A stretch of DNA of 26,736 bases from Silene noctiflora. Lineage: Eukaryota > Streptophyta > Magnoliopsida > Caryophyllales > Caryophyllaceae. Shown here in pieces: positions 8,255 to 18,547 of this stretch; within the stretch, counting starts at the first letter, position 1; every line of letters begins with the position of its first letter. Made by a program: the position numbers and the translations under genes. The notes below the pieces were generated by a model. The model worked only from the letters and a program-made list of their open reading frames with translations, did no database searches and was not told the origin of the DNA. The stretch spans positions 22,367 to 49,102 of the forward strand of contig VHZZ01007834.1 in NCBI GenBank assembly GCA_009801015.1, in the 5' to 3' direction.

Positions 8255-8505
8255 TCATATAGGGGCATAGGATAACGAAGCTCATTTTTTTTCAAATGAG
8301 CCCGCCCACAATCAGAGTAATAGAGCTTTTACCATTTAAACTGACTCTTGTTCTTATAGGATGCCGAAGTTATCAAGAGGTGAAACAAGTGACTAATATG
8401 ATAAGCTGAAAATAAATGATAATCCATGGCTAGTAACAGAACCACAGAGTCACAGTTATATTCAGTGACAAATTAAGGATTCGCAATTAGTCAGGTGTAA
8501 TTGTT

Positions 8506-8538
<33 letters not shown>

Positions 8539-9120
8539 ACTATAAGAACAAAGGAAATTGAAAAAATCAAAAGTCTGAACCGACAAAACATATATTTTAA
8601 AAGATTTCAATACTTTAGAGAGCGATCAGCTAATCACTTTTGCTAACCCTTTCAAAACCTCAATTTCACCACAATTCCTTCTAATGTTTCTCTCGTTACT
8701 CAAAATTCCACTCTCTTTTGTCAAATATCGATAAAACACGACAATATAGAAAAGTTCAATCCAAATCTACGACCTATTTTCTACATTACTCCCATCTTAA
8801 CTAGTCGACTTTGATTAGCTTGACAAAGCCAAATCTAACTCACATCACAAATAGGCTTAATACCACCCACTTACACCCAAATCAACTCTTCTCCTTCCTC
8901 ATAAACTCAAGCCCACACACAATCTAACTCATATTGGCTTGATAGATACACCAGGCAAACGGGTCAACTTAGTATGCCTCAACTTAGTCGGGTTTGAGTC
9001 TATTTGAGACGAGTTATTTTCCAATTTTACAGGACTTAGGTCGAATCGAATCAATTCAAGTTCGGTCTTATGGGGTCGATTGTTGTCAAATTACTCAGAG
9101 ATATGTCATGTTCTTTCTGT
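8255..9120. other. gene-free spacer with an A31 run
   Basis: No coding sequence is seen. A run of 31 A lies at 8507-8537, with AATAAA near 8411, as in the tail of a retroposed copy on the plus strand. A 12-bp inverted repeat (8348-8359 and 8541-8552) encloses it. From about 8940 to 9080 the sequence is rich in diverged GGGTTTGAGT-like words but shows no clear unit. Confidence 0.4.
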
Positions 9121-9127
9121 ATTTTTA

Positions 9128-9287
9128 GAGTTGAATTGAACTGAATGGAGCTGTGCTGAACTGAGACTGAACTGAATGGAGCTGAGCTGAGCTGAACTGA
9201 ACTGAATTGAGCTGAGTTGAACTAAATTGAACTGAACTGAATCGAGCTTAATTGAACTGAGCTGATTGGAGTTGAACTGAACTGAAA
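9128..9287. repeat. degenerate pentamer microsatellite (GARYT)n
   Basis: About 30 units of five bases with consensus GA(A/G)(C/T)T, mainly GAACT, GAGCT and GAATT. Long minus-strand open frames across it (serine, glutamine, leucine-rich) are a by-product of the pentamer and not a gene. Confidence 0.85.
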
Positions 9288-10262
9288 TAATATTAATATT
9301 AAATATAATAATAATAATAATTAATAATAATTGTAATATAATAATAGTAATATTAGTAATATTAATAACTATAATAATAATGATGATGATGATACCACCG
9401 CCGACGACCAATAATAATAACAGATGATGATGATGATGACCATTATTATTATTGTTGTTGTTAATAATCATTGTCATTGTCATTGTGATTGTTATTGTTA
9501 TTGTTACTACTATTATTATTATAAGAAGAAAAAGAAGATTACTAATAATAATATTAATACTGATAATTATACTAATTTGAGTGATTAACTAGGTAGCCAC
9601 CATGAATCACAGTTCACCATCAATCCTAATTATGTGAAATAATTGAGCATTTTTGCTAGATTGTTGTTCAAAGTCTAGTCATGTACCATCTTAATTTGAG
9701 TGTTTAGGTAGCCAACACGAACCACCAACAATCCTAATTTAATTAATTATAAATAAATAAAAATCGACAGACCCTAGTTTCATCGTTAACAAAGAAATAA
9801 AATTTGATTGATTAATTAAAACTCAACAAATAATATTAATAATTGATAAACAAGTAAATTAATTTATTAATTAGTAAGTTAGAATCCATCTTGTAACTTT
9901 TAAGTCATTTGAGCTATTAAATTAAGTTTAAGGGAACATGTTGATTTAAGAGAGTTCATTTAGTTTAGTTTTGGGTGAAAATGGTTCAAAATAGAACGTT
10001 TATGGAAAATTGTATGTGAAGAGTAAAGTTCGTATTATGAAAAAACAATTAGGTATTAATAATAGTAATATTAAAATTAACATTAACAATGTCATTAATA
10101 ATATTATTATTAATTCATATTAATATTCATATTAATAATAATATTAGTAATAGTGATAATTATATTAATATGAATATTATTGATTTTAATAACCATAATA
10201 TTCATCATAATTTTAATAACCATAATATTCATCATTATAACAATAATGAGGATGATTAATTA

Positions 10263-10320
<58 letters not shown>

Positions 10321-10380
10321 GTCGTAGTAATAATAGTAATAATAATAAATAAATAATATTAATAAAAACTATTAAGTTTT
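9288..10380. repeat. AT-rich trinucleotide microsatellite block
   Basis: Mixed ATT/AAT, GAT and GTT runs, including an uninterrupted TAA run at 10265-10320 and GATGAT runs near 9381 and 9424. A 27-bp tandem pair lies at 10184-10237. A diverged duplicate of about 50 bp (GTAGCCA ... CAATCCTAATT) appears at about 9577-9635 and 9695-9745. No coding. Confidence 0.75.
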
Positions 10381-10386
10381 AGACTA

Positions 10387-10503
10387 GCAGAATTGAAATG
10401 GGTTGAATTTAGTGGGAGCTGAATTAAGTTGAGCTGAACTGAACTTAATGGAGCTGAGCTGAACTGAACTGGATTGAGTTGAGCTGAATTGAAGTAGGCT
10501 GAA
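10387..10503. repeat. second (GARYT)n pentamer microsatellite
   Basis: The same pentamer family as at 9128-9287, same orientation, on the other side of the trinucleotide block. Confidence 0.8.
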
Positions 10504-10707
10504 AATAAGTCAGAAAAAACAAGGCCATAGTGGCTTATTTCTAGCAATACAAATTCGAACCAGGTCATATAAAATCGAAGCAATTTTAAATCCTCAATTC
10601 AGATGTTGAGTCGGACCGTTTTGCCAAGTCCTGAACCCACTCACCCACCCACCCACCTACCCACCCCCGAATCTACACTCCTACTTCATAAATTCGAACC
10701 CACAAAG

Positions 10708-10760
10708 GCCAAAGCCCATACTCAATCTCCCTTCCTCTACTACCTCTTCTATAGGGTTTA
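10708..10760 (+). promoter_or_regulatory. site II-like and telo-box elements upstream of RPA49
   Basis: AAAGCCCAT at 10711-10719 contains the reverse of the site II core TGGGC. AGGGTTTA at 10753-10760 is a telo-box. In plants this pair is typical of promoters of ribosomal and ribosome-biogenesis genes, which fits an RNA polymerase I subunit gene starting 60 bases downstream. An ACCC-rich tract lies at 10636-10667. Confidence 0.55.
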
Positions 10761-10820
10761 AATCCACCATTTTTACCCACCTTCTCAAACCTCAACCCAC
10801 CCTTCCTATCATCCACAGCC

Positions 10821-13800
10821 ATGGAAACACAATCACCCTCAACAAAATCACACAAGAAAAAACAAAAAAGCCACAAACTTGACACAACAATCCAGCTAAT
10901 CAATGAAGAACAAACAAAAACACCACCAATTATAGGTTATTTTCCATCTGGGGTTGATCCAATTACTACTAATCAGTCATCTAATCCACCAATAATCACA
11001 ACATTAAGGAATACAAAGAAGCCAAGAAGACTTGAACTTGTTGTTAAACCATTTAATTCTAAAGTTGATTATGTTGGTACTAATTATTCTGGTGAAGCTG
11101 CTGCTGGTAGATTAGGTGTTAATCGTCTTGCGGTTGTTGATAAAGTTTCTCGTACTATTACTTTTATTCCTATCGCTTCTGGCAAGGTATGTATTAATTA
11201 TAAATGACTTGTTACGTTGCGCTTCTATTGTGAAGTTATTTGATGTAGTTTTTGGTATATGGTTGTGTATATTTGACTCAATGTATTGGGTTTAGTGGCG
11301 GAACTAGATGCTAGTGAATTAGCGGTCATTTGACCTTATTCTTGATATAAGGTTGTGTATATTTGACTCAATGTATTGGGTCTAGTGGCGGAACTAGACG
11401 GTAGTCAATTAATGGTCTTTTGATGTAATTATTGATATAAGTCTGTGTATATCAGACTCAATGTATTGGTTTTAGCGGCGGAACTAGAGGGCGGTGAATT
11501 GGCAGTCCACGTGTATATCCAACTCAATGTATTGGGTTTAGTGGCAAAACTAGGGGTGGTCGCCTGGTGGATTACAAAAAAGTTGAATTTTTTTTGTTGG
11601 AGTTTTTTAGTTGACCTTATTGCATTACTAGTTCTTCCCCCTGAAATGTTCCATTGCTGAGAAATATTGATTGAAAGTATAGATATAAATGTATAGTATG
11701 TTGGCTTGTTGAGCATCATGTTAGTAACTAGTTTGCAGGATCCCTCAATGCATTGGGTTCAGGGGCGGAACTAGGGGGCTAGCAGGGGCATTCGGCCTCA
11801 TGGATTGTAGGCTGGAATTTTTAGTTAAAAGTTCCGATATTTTTTCCTATTCCTGTACTAGTTTGCGCCCTGAAATTTTTCATCCCTAAGAAATATTGAT
11901 GGGAAGTATAATATTGTGGATTGTGGGAGAATCATGTGAGTAAACAATTTGCAGTACCTTCAATGCTTTTGGTTCAGTGGCAAAGCTAGGGGTGGTTGAC
12001 ACTTCACATCTGGATTGGAAAAGGTTGATATTTTCAGTTGGAAGTTTTTTTTTTTTTTTTTTTTAATTTTCTTCTAGTTTACCTTGTTGCATTACTACTT
12101 CGCCCCCTAAAAAATATTGATGGAAAGTATAATACTGTGGCTTGTGGGAGCATCATGTGAGTAAACAGTTTTCAGGATCTCTCAATGCACTGGGTTTAGT
12201 GGTCAAAGTAGGGGGGTAATAGGGGTGGTTGCCTAGTGGATTGTGAAAAAGATGAAATTTTAAGTCGGAAGTTTTCGATTTTTCTTCTCATTTCCCTTGT
12301 TGCATTACTAGTATGCCCCCAATTTTTCGTCCTGAAAATATTGATAAAATGTATAAATGTTTAATATTGACGCTCGTGGGAGCATCACGTGAGTAAACAG
12401 TATATAGGATCCCTCAATGCATTGTTTCAGTGTACTAGTGGGCTAGCAGGGATTGTTGCCTCATGGATTGTGAAAAATGTTTAAATATTCAGTGGAAGTT
12501 TTAGATTTTTTCCTAATTTAGGTTATTGCATTAGTAGTTCACGCCCTGAAATTTTCGTCCCAAAAACTAGAAATCCTAGTTCCGGAACTGATTGGGTTAT
12601 TGTTGTTGTATTGGGTACTTTGATATTTGGGTAAGAAAAAAAGTATTGAAATTTGTTGGGTTTAAGTTGAAGGAAATAGGGTATCATTCTAATTTCTATG
12701 TAGTTTGTGTGGAATGTATCGGATAAGAAAGTGATGGACTTTTTTGCCCTGTTGTTTCAGCTGGATGACATTTTTAGTGGCTGATGAATGTGGGAGTAGG
12801 GAATTGTGTTTTTTAGCGGACCAAGCAGTTGTGTGAGCTCAAAAGATTGGAGTAGTGATTTGTATTGTTGCATATGCTTTATCGTTTATTTGTTGATTAT
12901 AGCAAGGTATTGCACGTCAGAAAGGGTGTTGAGATATATCTTTCGAGTTGTTTTGAATGTATAAGTCCTACCAATCTTAGTTTGGTTTCATGTGGATTGT
13001 TCAAAATCATTCAAATACTAGTCTTAGTTTTGTTTTTGTTTAGCCTATGAAACATGTAAAAAATAATTTGTAGCTTGTTTGGGAAAGGATGCAAATACGT
13101 CTATGTTATGCAACAATTGGATGGACGGAAAGTCGGAAAGTATAGGATTGTGCCTTGTGGGAGCGTCATGTGAGTAAAGACTAAAGAGTAGATGTGTGGA
13201 CCTGCTTTATTATTTATTACTACTAGCTCCGCTTCTTTTTGCTGGGAAGTAGCCGTCATTTGATGTAACTCTAGATATAAAGTTGTGCATATTTGACTCA
13301 ATGTGTTGGGTTCAGTGGCGGAACTACAGGATAGTGAATTAGCAGCCCTTTGATGTAATTTAGTTGTGTATATCGACTCAATGTAATGTGGATTGTTCAG
13401 AATCATTAAAATACTAGTTTTAGTTTTGTTTTTGTTTAGCCTATAAAACATGTAAAAAATTTATAGCTTGTTTGGCAAAGGATGCAAATACGTCTATGTT
13501 ATGCAAACAATTGAATGGCTGAAAGTCTAAGATTGTGCCTTGTGGGAGCATCTTGTGAGTAGAGAGTAAATGCGTGAACCTGCTTTTTCTTTGTATTTTG
13601 CTCAGAACCTGTTGTTTGATCAATTTATTGGCATTAGCACTGTTTCCGTTTATCTTATCAGCACGTGTAGTTCTTGGTTTTCGGGTCTGGCTTATACAAA
13701 CTGTATGTAGTTTTTGTATGATGTTGTGTGCTTCGTTTATTCTTCGTTTACTGTTAAGAGAAGAAGTGTGAGCCATTGGGTTGGGAGATTTTCGGTAATA

Positions 13801-15841
13801 GCAAAATAAAGCTTTGAGATAGATTGGAAGATATTAGAAAGAGAAAAGTTTGTTGTTGGAGTCAATTTAGACATTTTTATCGAATGTTAGTACATGGGCG
13901 CCTGGGATTGTATCGAGTGTTGATGCATTTTCTTGAAAGCACTTGATGTGTGCGTTTTACTCCTCAATTCTAAAACAGCCGATGACATTTTTTTAGGTAT
14001 TCAGATTAGAACCAAAGGTGAGAAAAGCAGATAAGTCGACTGAGGAACCCGCAACTCCAGGAAAGGAACTCTCCCATGATGAGGTGAAAGAGAGAATGGG
14101 CAAAATTACTGCCGCGTTTGGCACGAAAGCAGCATTATCACAGGTCTGTTTTTACTTATCACTGCAGTTCCAACATTCTGTCTAACGTGACCTTGACCTT
14201 GACCTTGACCTAGCACTTGTAACTTTCATGTTTAGATTCCTAATGTATGTTCCATGTCATTCGGATAGTAGCCATGTTGTACAGTTTAGGTATTCACGGA
14301 ATGAGGAATATAGCTATAAATCAGACAAAAAAGTGTATTCACGGAATGAGGAATATAGCTATAAATCAGACAAAAAAGTGTATGGAAATAAGCACTATTT
14401 TTCTTGCACTGTGGGGATATACGATTAATGTAGTTATAATTCATGATATTAAATATCGACTGCAACTACGCATCACAACCGAGTTATTAAAGTATTGAAG
14501 TTTGCCAGTGTGCCACTATCTCATTTTGAGGCGTTATCGACTGAATTCATTCTCGGAGAACAGATTCCGACTTGAACTCAGATTTAATACAATGGTACTT
14601 ATAATAGAAATTTGAGTAATATAGACTTGGAGTAGAATGCTTGAAAAATTATGGACCTAATTTAAGAACCCATTTGATTTTATGTTTGTGATGCAGCAAA
14701 GAAAAAAACTGCAGTTAGAGAAACTGGATAACCCTGAGTCTAAGCAGGAGATGAACCAGGTTTTGCAGCACGCCCCTGTAGACAAGGCGGCCATTGAGAG
14801 TACCAGCAATAACACCAATCCCAATCTTCCCCCGCATGATGTTTATGCTAACACACCACAAAGCGCTTATCCATTGAATAAAATTATTCTAAGTGGAGAG
14901 TTGGGTTATATAAATGACATATTGCATTTGCTACAAGCCGGGGAAGAGCTGAAACCTGATGTATACCCTACGTTTGTTTGCAACAGAAGCCACAAAGTCG
15001 TGTTGCTCGAGGTAAGTTCATAGAATGTTTTGTCTGATTAAAAATTGTATGTGGCACGCAAAGTTAGTTGCTTCTTCGACAATTTGGTATCCCAGCTCCC
15101 ACACCTTAATCACTAGAAGGACATCCACAAGTTTTCCTTTACCGGCATAAGAATATTGCATGATGCATTTTTCATCCGTAAACAGAAACTTTGACAAATA
15201 CTGGGGGCATTAATATCAAATAATCCGTAGGTTCTTTTACAGAAAGCCTGTGAGTTGCACAAATTTTGTGCGAGGCCAACCTAATATAGGTTCAGCGAGT
15301 ATTTGAGGTGGTCTCCGCTGAGAGGCACTCTTGTACAAGTCTTCCTCTTGTATGCATTTTATTCCAGTTTTTCCTTGATACAAATTTTGATATTTTTTTA
15401 ATGTAATTTTATCGTTGACATTTCTAGGATGAAGAAGAGAAGACAAAGGTTGCTGGTATCCTGTCATATATTACCCATCTCGTAAACTTCAAGAATAAAC
15501 ATTCTCTTGAAGGGTTCGAATCTGCAAAACACACCAAGATTCCAAGCATGCTCTTGCAAAAGTTCACAAAAATGTTTCTTGACCCGGTTAAAAATAGAAT
15601 ATCTGATGATAAGATTGAGGCCATGCTGAGCTATGTGTTGGTTTTGACCCTACATATTGACGAGTTTGAGAGCGACTTCACAGATATTGCCAAGGACTTG
15701 AAGATGTCTGCTGTAAGCTTGAGACCCTATCTTTTAAATTTGGGATGCAAGATTAGGAGTCGCAACGGGGTGGCCATAGCAACTCTTCCTACTCCGCTGA
15801 AATTTGAAACTACAAACAAGAGGAAGCGAAAGGGTAGATAG
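10821..15841 (+). CDS. RPA49: DNA-directed RNA polymerase I subunit RPA49
   Basis: Four exons (10821-11186, 13997-14143, 14697-15011, 15428-15841) join in phase 0 at GT-AG borders and encode 413 residues. The product is the A49-like RNA polymerase I subunit (PF06870), which works in the nucleolus in initiation and elongation of rRNA transcription. Residues 1-122 carry a basic start and the beginning of the N-terminal barrel that pairs with the A34.5-like partner. Exon 2 begins VFRLEPKVR and includes KERMGKITAAFGTKAALS. Exons 3-4 (172-413) cover the linker and the C-terminal winged-helix region. The protein ends in a basic KRKRKGR tail, a likely nuclear signal. Length is close to other plant members (about 440). 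Start: first ATG after a CT-rich leader. Intron 1 is 2.8 kb and repeat-filled. The family is confident; exon ends are inferred without transcripts. Confidence 0.94.
11277..12600. repeat. two-period tandem array in RPA49 intron 1
   Basis: The core CTCAATG-ATTGGGTT-AGTGGCGGAACTAG recurs at 11277, 11367, 11457 and 11523 (spacing 90, 90, 66). It then recurs at 11744, about 11959, 12181 and 12413 (spacing about 215-232). Long units add a GAAATATTGATGGAAAGTAT segment and TGTGGGAGCATCATGTGAGTAAAC. Units have diverged, so the array is not recent. It lies wholly inside the intron. Confidence 0.85.
12990..13575. repeat. ~180-bp duplication with ~399-bp period, plus two further array cores
   Basis: 12992-13180 and 13391-13570 match closely, from TGGATTGTTCA through TTTGTTTTTGTTTAGCCTAT and AAATACGTCTATGTTATGCAA to GTGCCTTGTGGGAGC. 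Between them, cores of the upstream array reappear at 13297 and 13377. The duplication therefore belongs to the same repeat system in RPA49 intron 1. Confidence 0.8.
14189..14212. repeat. GACCTT hexamer microsatellite
   Basis: Four near-perfect GACCTT units in RPA49 intron 2. Confidence 0.8.
14291..14380. repeat. perfect 45-bp tandem duplication
   Basis: Two identical 45-bp copies (14291-14335 and 14336-14380), starting TATTCACGGAATGAGG, lie in RPA49 intron 2. Perfect identity implies a recent event. Because 45 is divisible by three, it yields a false repeated peptide in open frames across it. Confidence 0.9.
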
Positions 15842-17569
15842 GTATGATGGGGTAGCTTATGGCTTCTGAAATCACCCGACGTTTTAAGATATCTTTGAAC
15901 TTAAATGTACTAGAGAACTTCGAAGTGAAGCGATTTTTCAACAAGACAACATATTACTAATGTGCTTCTTCCTCTGTTCCATTTGATTGTTAACGTTTTT
16001 CAAAATGAGGGAGATTTTGTCATCTGAAACGTTTCGCTCAACGTGTCAAGTTTGCCTTGAGCTAACGCAACTATTTACTTACATGTCCACAGTTTCGAAA
16101 CCTTCTCGTTTATTCATTTCTTAGATTTGAAAGATTAGAAAGCCGTCGAAAAAAAGTTGTCTTATAAACATAAACATAAATGATTGAGATTGGTCAAAAA
16201 CTTGTATTGTTGATCCCTTAATTATTGAGAAAATCATCATAAAAATAAATTAATGATCGTCATATTCCCACGTTATACTCTTCATAGAGAAGAAAAAGGA
16301 AGTTCACGGAGTTGCATGAATTCAGTTATCCAACCAAACACACAATATTTTTCTTACAAATAAACTATTACTCCATGTATAATGAAGACTTTATGGCTTG
16401 TGAATTGTGATGCTTCAAAAACTTGCAATAGGTAGAGAATTGGTCTTCTTGACAAATGAGTTGTGCATTATTTTTTATTATTAATTATTACTTGGGGATG
16501 AAGGCGACTTGGGACATTTGATTATTCGAACAAAATGAGAAATTATCAGTAGAAGATATTATTATTTCAAGGAATATTCCATAACTTAAAAATGTTACAA
16601 CAGTTTGATTTACAATTAAAAATTACTTGTATTATTTTCCGATATATGTGATGAGAATCGTATGCTTTTATAGCTAAAGACTTTTGCTCGTTTCACTTAT
16701 TTGTGATAATTATTTCAAACTTATGAGTTACTTTATGCTACTCTTCTCCATTCATTTTATTTCACAAGTTTGAATAAAAAATGGAAATAAAAATAAATAA
16801 ATAGAGTACTTAAACTCGGTCTAAAATCGATCCTCCCACATATTAGTCCGACCAAATGTAATCTTGCATGTACGGTATACTGATTACCAAATTATTACGA
16901 ATAATTTGTAACTAATTTTTAAACAAACGAATTAGTTTATTTAGAAAGAGGTCAAATTATAGACTAAGAAGATCATATAACATGAAATACTCCATAATTC
17001 TTTTTACTGCATTAGTTAAATAATGACTCTGTATTTATTATTATCAATAAATAAGTGATTTATATACTCCGTATAAAAAAAAAAAGTCCTACCCAAACTC
17101 AATAAAACGATCTTATACAATAATTAGTCAAACGACTCAAGTATGTTTATGTAGAAGGTAGGGCATACGGAGTACGCGGTTTGCTTCCGTAGTTTATGAT
17201 CTTCTTATACATTCCTCGTCATTAGAGTAATGCATACACAAGATGTTGGTATCGCAAAATGCCCAAGTCATTGCGGCTGGAAGTGTAACATATACACTAC
17301 TTCTGGTGCAGAAAATTCACAACAAATCAAATAATGAAGTGAAAGACAACCATAATAATGGATTCTTATCATAAATATTAAGTTACCACTATAACTAATT
17401 AACAACCTGTTCCTTTAATCATTCTTCGAACCGCGTATTTCTCCCCAAAACATGCCTTCTATGTCTATTTTCTCCACAAAGCTTCCCATAAATACTACCA
17501 CAAATACCCGTTAGAAGCAATACCAATTGTTGATAATAATAATAAATTAAGTATTCTAGAGAACTATTA

Positions 17570-17690
17570 TTTTTTTTGGTCTAAAGAGGATCAGAAAGAC
17601 GATTTTGAAGCTAACGGGTTTCGAACCTAGATCATGAGCACTTTCTTTCATAACTTTACCAACTAAGATTTCTTAAAGAACCGTCCAATG
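17570..17690 (-). repeat. tRNA-related SINE-like relic
   Basis: On the minus strand, CTTAGTTGGTAAAG (about 17668-17655) resembles an A box, and GGTTCGAAACC (17627-17617) is a good B box (GGTTCGAnnCC) about 28 bases further on. The sequence between and around them does not fold as a tRNA, so a SINE or tRNA-derived relic is the best call. Confidence 0.5.
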
Positions 17691-17994
17691 AGATAATTGC
17701 GATAAGATTATACTTAGGAAAATGAGATAGCCGTCAATTTCAAAATCTATTAGTTGGTGTAAGAAAAACATACAGAGTATTATTTTACATTAACTATTAG
17801 CGTGCATGCGATAGTTATACATTACATAGTAGACTTTATGTACTTAAAAAATAATGGCAATAAGAATAATTCATATCATCGACGATAATATATAGAACCA
17901 TAAAAAAAAATGTCTAGACAATAATATAAACTCTTAGAACATTCACAAAAAAAGGTGGCAATATTTCCGTATTGGGCATCACTCCCTCACATAT

Positions 17995-18062
17995 ATATAT
18001 CATGACGGGATTTGAATCCAGGTCATGATCGATCATGACTTTATCAATTAAGATAGTTGACT
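17995..18062 (-). repeat. second tRNA-related SINE-like relic
   Basis: On the minus strand TATCTTAATTGATAAA (18055-18040) is a degenerate A box and GGATTCAAATC (18019-18009) a B box about 20 bases on. It is related in layout to the relic at 17570-17690. Confidence 0.45.
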
Positions 18063-18360
18063 CTGTGCTTATATGATTAATATTATGACAAATTAACCGG
18101 ACAAAAAGGGTCTGATAACAAAATTAAAACCGCTAAAAAATATTTAATACTCCTAAGAAAATAGAGAATGTTTGCCACCCTCAACATTTAATATGGCTTA
18201 TCTAACAAAACATTGATTGCATAATTAGTGATGGTATAAAAGTCCATTAATCCACTCTTTAAGACACATGCATTGTTAATTTCTTTATTCCATCCCGATT
18301 TCATGATAAGTGTTCTCAATCATTTATAGCTTAATCGATTGTCCACAAGCAAAGCAAAAT

Positions 18361-18370
18361 CTATATATAA
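18361..18370 (+). promoter_or_regulatory. TATA box of the proline-rich gene
   Basis: CTATATATAA is a canonical plant TATA box, 178 bases upstream of the start codon. It predicts transcription start near 18390-18400. Confidence 0.55.
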
Positions 18371-18418
18371 ACATATAAGTTCATCTAAACTTTCTAACCA
18401 AACCAACCCATCACATTT

Positions 18419-18445
18419 GGGGCACCATTCCAACAAGGGTGCCCC
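18419..18445 (+). promoter_or_regulatory. GC-rich hairpin in the leader of the proline-rich gene
   Basis: GGGGCACC (18419-18426) and GGTGCCCC (18438-18445) form a perfect 8-bp stem around 11 bases in an otherwise AT-rich leader. If the TATA box above is used, the stem is about 25 bases from the cap, where stable hairpins can impede ribosome loading. Confidence 0.5.
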
Positions 18446-18547
18446 CCATCCTTAATCAAGTCTTAATTACTTTCCTTAATTACATACACAAGCAACCCTT
18501 TAAGAAAAAACACAAACATTTCCATTTTCACATATTCAAAACATATT

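Larger units (their letters stand above)
15842..18360. other. gene-free AT-rich intergenic region
   Basis: After the RPA49 3' UTR (to about 15960) I see no gene. A one-sided Stowaway-like end (CCTCTGTTCCATTTGATTGT) lies near 15971. A weak TACTC...GAGTA bounded stretch lies at about 16738-16808. TACTCCGTATAAAA (about 17065) and TACGGAGTAC (about 17165) face each other and may be MITE ends. Two SINE-like relics are listed separately. Confidence 0.4.

Noticed and set aside
9106..9483. Minus-strand ORF with repeated Ser-Gln-Leu and poly-Ile/Asn
   Set aside because: It is a direct translation of pentamer and trinucleotide microsatellites; the same holds for 10359-10583.
13574..13771. Hydrophobic 65-codon ORF that looks like a membrane peptide
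   Set aside because: It lies within RPA49 intron 1, partly in repeat sequence, with no family resemblance; T-rich DNA gives such frames by chance.
14228..14498. ORFs with a 15-residue perfect repeat
   Set aside because: The peptide repeat is produced by the 45-bp intronic tandem duplication.
17244..17329. Short Cys-rich frame containing CPSHCGWKC, reminiscent of receptor-kinase wall-binding domains
   Set aside because: The open stretch is about 30 codons without splice partners or a signal peptide; the match is too short to support.
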